From: Catellatospora sp. TT07R-123
GTDB lineage: Bacteria > Actinomycetota > Actinomycetes > Mycobacteriales > Micromonosporaceae
Assembly: GCF_018327705.1 (NCBI RefSeq)
Contig: NZ_BNEM01000001.1
Coordinates: 682,001-746,000 of the forward strand
Direction of reading: 5' to 3'
Length of the DNA: 64,000 nucleotides
Shown in pieces: positions 61,734 through 64,000 of the stretch. The first letter of the stretch is position 1. Every line of letters starts with the position of its first letter. The position numbers and the translations under genes are program-made. The notes beneath the pieces are model-generated. The model made no database searches, was not told the DNA's origin, and saw only the letters and a list, made by a program, of their open reading frames with translations.

Positions 61734-62276
61734 TCATCGACGGGCCGGTCCCCAACCGGGCAGGACCGGTGGGAGGTCAGCCAAAGGCCGTGACGGTCGC
61801 TTCGGTTTGGGTGACTCGCCGTCGTCGGTGTCCCAGGTGCGGCCGTACTGGTCGGGCAGGTCGCCCCAGCCCCAGTAGGCGGTCGGTGTGCCGGGGGTGA
61901 ACCCGACGGTGGTGTGCGGGTCGATCTTCTGCTCTTCGACGGTGCACAGGTGTGCCCAGTCGTCGCCGAAGTCGAAGACGTAGGCGAACTGCTCGCCCAG
62001 GGCGAGTCTGCTCAGCTGGATGGCCTGGCTGTCGATGCTGCCGTCCGGTTCGTCGCCGTCCCACTGCTCCAGGGCGGTGACGCCCGTTCCGTCGGACATC
62101 GTGAACATGTGCATGTGGGCGAGGTCCCACCTGGCGAAGGCCGTGTCGATCGCGTGGGACAGCTGCGCGAACGTGTGTGACGGCGCCGCGGCGAAGATCC
62201 GTCCCGGCCGGGGCCAGAAGTCGCCGCCGCGGCCTGACACCAGGTCGACCCGCACCGACAGCCACGTGCGCGCCAT
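61734..62276 (-). CDS. Plasmid pRiA4b ORF-3-like protein (IS passenger)
   Basis: The ATG at 62276 follows GAGGGG. The 180-residue protein begins MARTWLSVRVDLVSGRG and contains FAQLSHAIDTAFARWDLAHM, HMFTMSDG and FAYVFDFGDDWAHLCTVEE, blocks of the pRiA4b ORF-3 family. That family was named after a plasmid gene and is widespread near mobile DNA. Its function is unknown to me. It is divergent from the transposase and inside the same inverted repeats, so it moves with the element. Confidence 0.85.
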   Translation of the reverse strand: MARTWLSVRVDLVSGRGGDFWPRPGRIFAAAPSHTFAQLSHAIDTAFARWDLAHMHMFTMSDGTGVTALEQWDGDEPDGSIDSQAIQLSRLALGEQFAYVFDFGDDWAHLCTVEEQKIDPHTTVGFTPGTPTAYWGWGDLPDQYGRTWDTDDGESPKPKRPSRPLADLPPVLPGWGPARR

Positions 62277-62395
62277 CGCCCACCCCTCATCCCGTCGCCG
62301 GCAGACACCGGACGTGATCGTCTTGCTTGTCGTCCGTGGACACGGCGACCTTGCCGCCGGTAGCCACCGAAGCTGTGCGCACTCCCGCAGCCGGC

Positions 62396-63205
62396 ATGCG
62401 GCCGGAACGGATCGAGACTATGACCGGCCTGACCCGCGATCAAGTCGATGACCTCGTAGTACGCGTCGCCGCGAACGGGCTGTGGCCGCTGCGCCGCCGA
62501 CGTGCGCTCAACCCGCGCCGGGCCGTGGTCGCGGTCCTGCTGTATCTGCGCCACAACCTGTCCCAGCCGCTGCTGGCAGAGCTGTTCGGCTGCTCCCAGC
62601 CGACCATCTCCCGCCTGGTCACCCTGCTCCTGCCGGTCCTGACCGACGTCCTGGCTCCGGTCACGCGGGCCACCGCCGACCGTGAGCTGCGCTCGACCGT
62701 GCGCGTCGACGGGTTCCTCGTCCCCATCGGCGACCGACGCAAAGACACCTACACCTCAGGCATGTACTCCGGAAAACGCCACCGCTGCGGGTTCAACGTC
62801 CAGGTCGTCGCCTTGTGGCACGGCCGACTGGTCATGACCGGAAAGCCCCAGCCCGGCGCCATGCACGACGCCCGCGCCTTCCGCGAATCCGGCCTGGCCG
62901 AGGTCTTCGCCGGCCGGATGCACGCCGACGGCGGACCCGGCGGCTTCGCCGACACCGCCTACACCGGCACCGGCCTCATGGTCCCCAAACGCAGAACCCG
63001 CCCCGAACAGCCGCTCAGCGAACACACCCGCGCGTTCAACAAGACGATCGCGTCCCACCGCGCCTGCGTGGAACGCGCCATCGCCCACCTGAAGAACTGG
63101 AAGATCCTCGCCACCGGCTACCGACGGCTACTGACCAACCTCCCGGCCACCCTCGCCGCCGTCACCGCGCTAGAGATCTACCGGACATCGACAAGCGCCT
63201 CATGA
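62396..63205 (+). CDS. IS5-family DDE transposase
   Basis: Several starts are possible (TTG 62327, ATG 62396, ATG 62420). I prefer 62396 because RPERIETMTGLTRDQVDDLV is the usual beginning of this group, giving 269 residues. A helix-turn-helix (QPLLAELFGCSQPTISRLVT) is followed by the DDE_Tnp_4 catalytic domain: Asp in TVRVDGFLVPI, Asp in GFADTAYTGTGLMV, Glu in CVERAIAHLKNWKIL. The frame is intact, so the element may still be active. Confidence 0.88.
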   Translation: MRPERIETMTGLTRDQVDDLVVRVAANGLWPLRRRRALNPRRAVVAVLLYLRHNLSQPLLAELFGCSQPTISRLVTLLLPVLTDVLAPVTRATADRELRSTVRVDGFLVPIGDRRKDTYTSGMYSGKRHRCGFNVQVVALWHGRLVMTGKPQPGAMHDARAFRESGLAEVFAGRMHADGGPGGFADTAYTGTGLMVPKRRTRPEQPLSEHTRAFNKTIASHRACVERAIAHLKNWKILATGYRRLLTNLPATLAAVTALEIYRTSTSAS

Positions 63206-63215
63206 ATAACGCTCT
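63186..63215 (-). repeat. Right terminal inverted repeat of the IS
   Basis: On the minus strand it reads AGAGCGTTATTCA then TGAGGCGC, ending GTCGATG. It overlaps the transposase stop codon, as is common for IS ends. Confidence 0.8.
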
Positions 63216-63301
63216 TAGGTTCCGTCTGGCTCCGGCGTGCCTGGTGGGAGGTGTCGCGGTCGTCTCCATACCACCCTGCTCGGGATACACCTCCCTTCTG
63301 C

Positions 63302-63604
63302 ATGCGCTTAAACGCCGGGAACGGACTCTGCACCGTGTGGCGCGACATGGCCGAGAACGTCGCCGAGTCCCTGCGCAAGGGCTCCCGCGTCGTGGTTACC
63401 GGCCGCCTCAAGCTCAACCAGTGGACCACCCCGGAGGGCGAGAAGCGCCAGGGGTTCCAGCTGGACGTGGACGACATCGGCGCGTCGCTGCGCTACGCCC
63501 GCGCCGAGGTCAAGAAGCTCACGCGCACCGGGGGCGGTCAGCCGCCGGCCACGGAGAACGACCCGTGGGCGGCGGGCGGCGGCGACGCTGAGCCGCCGTT
63601 CTGA
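63302..63604 (+). pseudogene. ssb: Single-stranded DNA-binding protein, N-terminally truncated
   Basis: About 100 residues remain. [20 protein letters not shown] starts in the middle of the OB fold, [12 protein letters not shown] and [18 protein letters not shown] complete it, and the tail ends in the canonical acidic tip DAEPPF, which binds partner proteins. The first 50 or so residues (strands 1-3 of the fold) are missing and replaced by short unrelated sequence. It may be a relic or a partial dominant-negative product. A terminator follows. Confidence 0.75.
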
Positions 63605-63622
63605 CGGCCATGATCTGACTTT

Positions 63623-63661
63623 CCGTGCGGGCCGGTGGGGGTCGCCTTCCCGCCCGCACGG
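63623..63661. terminator. Bidirectional terminator
   Basis: CCGTGCGGGC (63623-63632) pairs exactly with GCCCGCACGG (63652-63661) between the converging ssb relic and the glycine-rich gene. Confidence 0.6.
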
Positions 63662-63699
63662 CGAGCGTCATGCCGGTGTCTCGGCCGTGTCGCGGCTAT

Positions 63700-64000
63700 T
63701 TAGCCGTCCAGAGGTGAGCGGTCGTCTTCGGATGCTGGCTTGCTGGTCGGCTCCTTCAGCCAGACCCGCACTCTCTGAGGCAGGCCAGTCGTCACCAGCG
63801 CCGCCACCGCGAGGCCGATGACCGCTACCCCGGCGCCGATGAACGCCACGCCACCCAGCGTGTCGCCTTTCAACAGCACCACTACCCCGGCGCCGATGCC
63901 CGCTACCCCGAGGCCGATGCCAGCCACGCCCCACACCGTGTCGCCTTCCAACAGCACCGCCACCCCGAGGCCGATGCCCGCTACCCCGAGGCCGATGGCC
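63700..64000 (-). CDS. Glycine-rich tandem-repeat membrane protein, C-terminal part
   Basis: The minus frame stops at 63700 and is open to the right edge. It encodes hydrophobic, glycine-rich repeats of 26 residues with VLLEGDTVWGVAGIGLGVAG and VLLKGDTLGGVAFIGAGVAV, then a hydrophobic end and a polar tail (RVWLKEPTSKPASEDD). The repeat looks like a membrane-embedded or beta-solenoid-like segment with a conserved GDT turn. I do not recognise a named family, and the start is outside the window. Confidence 0.6.
   Translation of the reverse strand, partial: AIGLGVAGIGLGVAVLLEGDTVWGVAGIGLGVAGIGAGVVVLLKGDTLGGVAFIGAGVAVIGLAVAALVTTGLPQRVRVWLKEPTSKPASEDDRSPLDG
63860..64000. repeat. 78-bp tandem repeat
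   Basis: GTGTCGCCTTTCAACAGCAC at 63860 recurs with one change at 63938, giving a 78-bp (26-codon) period. Shorter GCCGATGCC-type repeats fill the unit and continue to the edge. Confidence 0.75.

Larger units (their letters stand above)
61675..63215. mobile_element. IS5-type element (1541 bp) with passenger gene
   Basis: The element is bounded by 30-bp inverted repeats (26 of 30 identical, outer 13 bases AGAGCGTTATTCA identical). It contains a DDE transposase on the plus strand and, in opposite orientation, a pRiA4b ORF-3-like gene. No exact target duplication is visible. It interrupts the tyrosine recombinase gene. Confidence 0.8.

Noticed and set aside
1-64000. CRISPR array
   Set aside because: No set of regularly spaced identical 20-40-bp repeats was found; the repeats seen are coding (CBM6, heptads, GDT units).

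Overview
The window is a high-GC (about 70%) actinobacterial chromosome segment. It probably comes from a Micromonosporaceae-type soil organism, judging from the secreted glycoside hydrolases with actinobacterial domains, a GlnR-type atypical response regulator, a mycothiol-dependent-enzyme-family protein, MocR regulation, ANTAR proteins and frequent GTG/TTG starts. The genus is an inference. No rRNA, tRNA or CRISPR array was seen.

Layout. 0-1 kb: edge of an acyl-CoA-ligase-type gene, a tiny ORF with strong hairpins and a TPR relic. 1-9 kb: secreted proteins (M6 metalloprotease, I36/CHAP protein, a beta-propeller membrane protein, a lipoprotein), a DUF6069-like membrane protein and a cyclase-family enzyme, mostly separated by strong hairpin terminators. 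8.7-14.6 kb: glnR, a divergent EamA transporter/MocR pair, a SET-like MFS exporter, a SARP relic and an SDR. 14.9-16.4 kb: a compact MerR-controlled operon with overlapping stops and starts (cysteine protein, merR, MerT-like protein, ynfA) and a classical 19-bp-spacer MerR promoter. 16.5-28 kb: carbohydrate and protein turnover (GH20 hexosaminidase with duplicated CBM6, C39-like protease, GH78 rhamnosidase behind a LacI-type operator) plus regulators.

28-43 kb: housekeeping and accessory genes mixed with many decayed genes (frameshifted MFS, MATE, WrbA, PfpI joined to an IS6 relic, TRIC channel, glutamate decarboxylase without its lysine segment, acyl-CoA dehydrogenase). 43-52 kb: a slipin/antiporter pair and then a signalling island: CheB overlapping CheR-PAS, two GAF-ANTAR proteins and a GGDEF-EAL protein. 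One ANTAR protein and the GGDEF-EAL protein share a roughly 62-residue N-terminal module that I do not recognise. A second, membrane-bound GGDEF-EAL protein lies at 29-32 kb.

52-64 kb: prolyl oligopeptidase, IS5 relic, NADAR protein, an unknown zinc-ribbon protein, a GH16 glucanase with a CebR-like operator, a shattered serine recombinase, and a tyrosine recombinase broken by a 1.54-kb IS5-type element. That element has 30-bp inverted repeats and carries a pRiA4b ORF-3-like passenger gene. The window ends in a truncated ssb and a glycine-rich tandem-repeat membrane protein.

The best candidates for something new are the CheB/CheR-ANTAR-c-di-GMP island with its shared module, the IS carrying a passenger gene, and ynfA inside a MerR metal operon.
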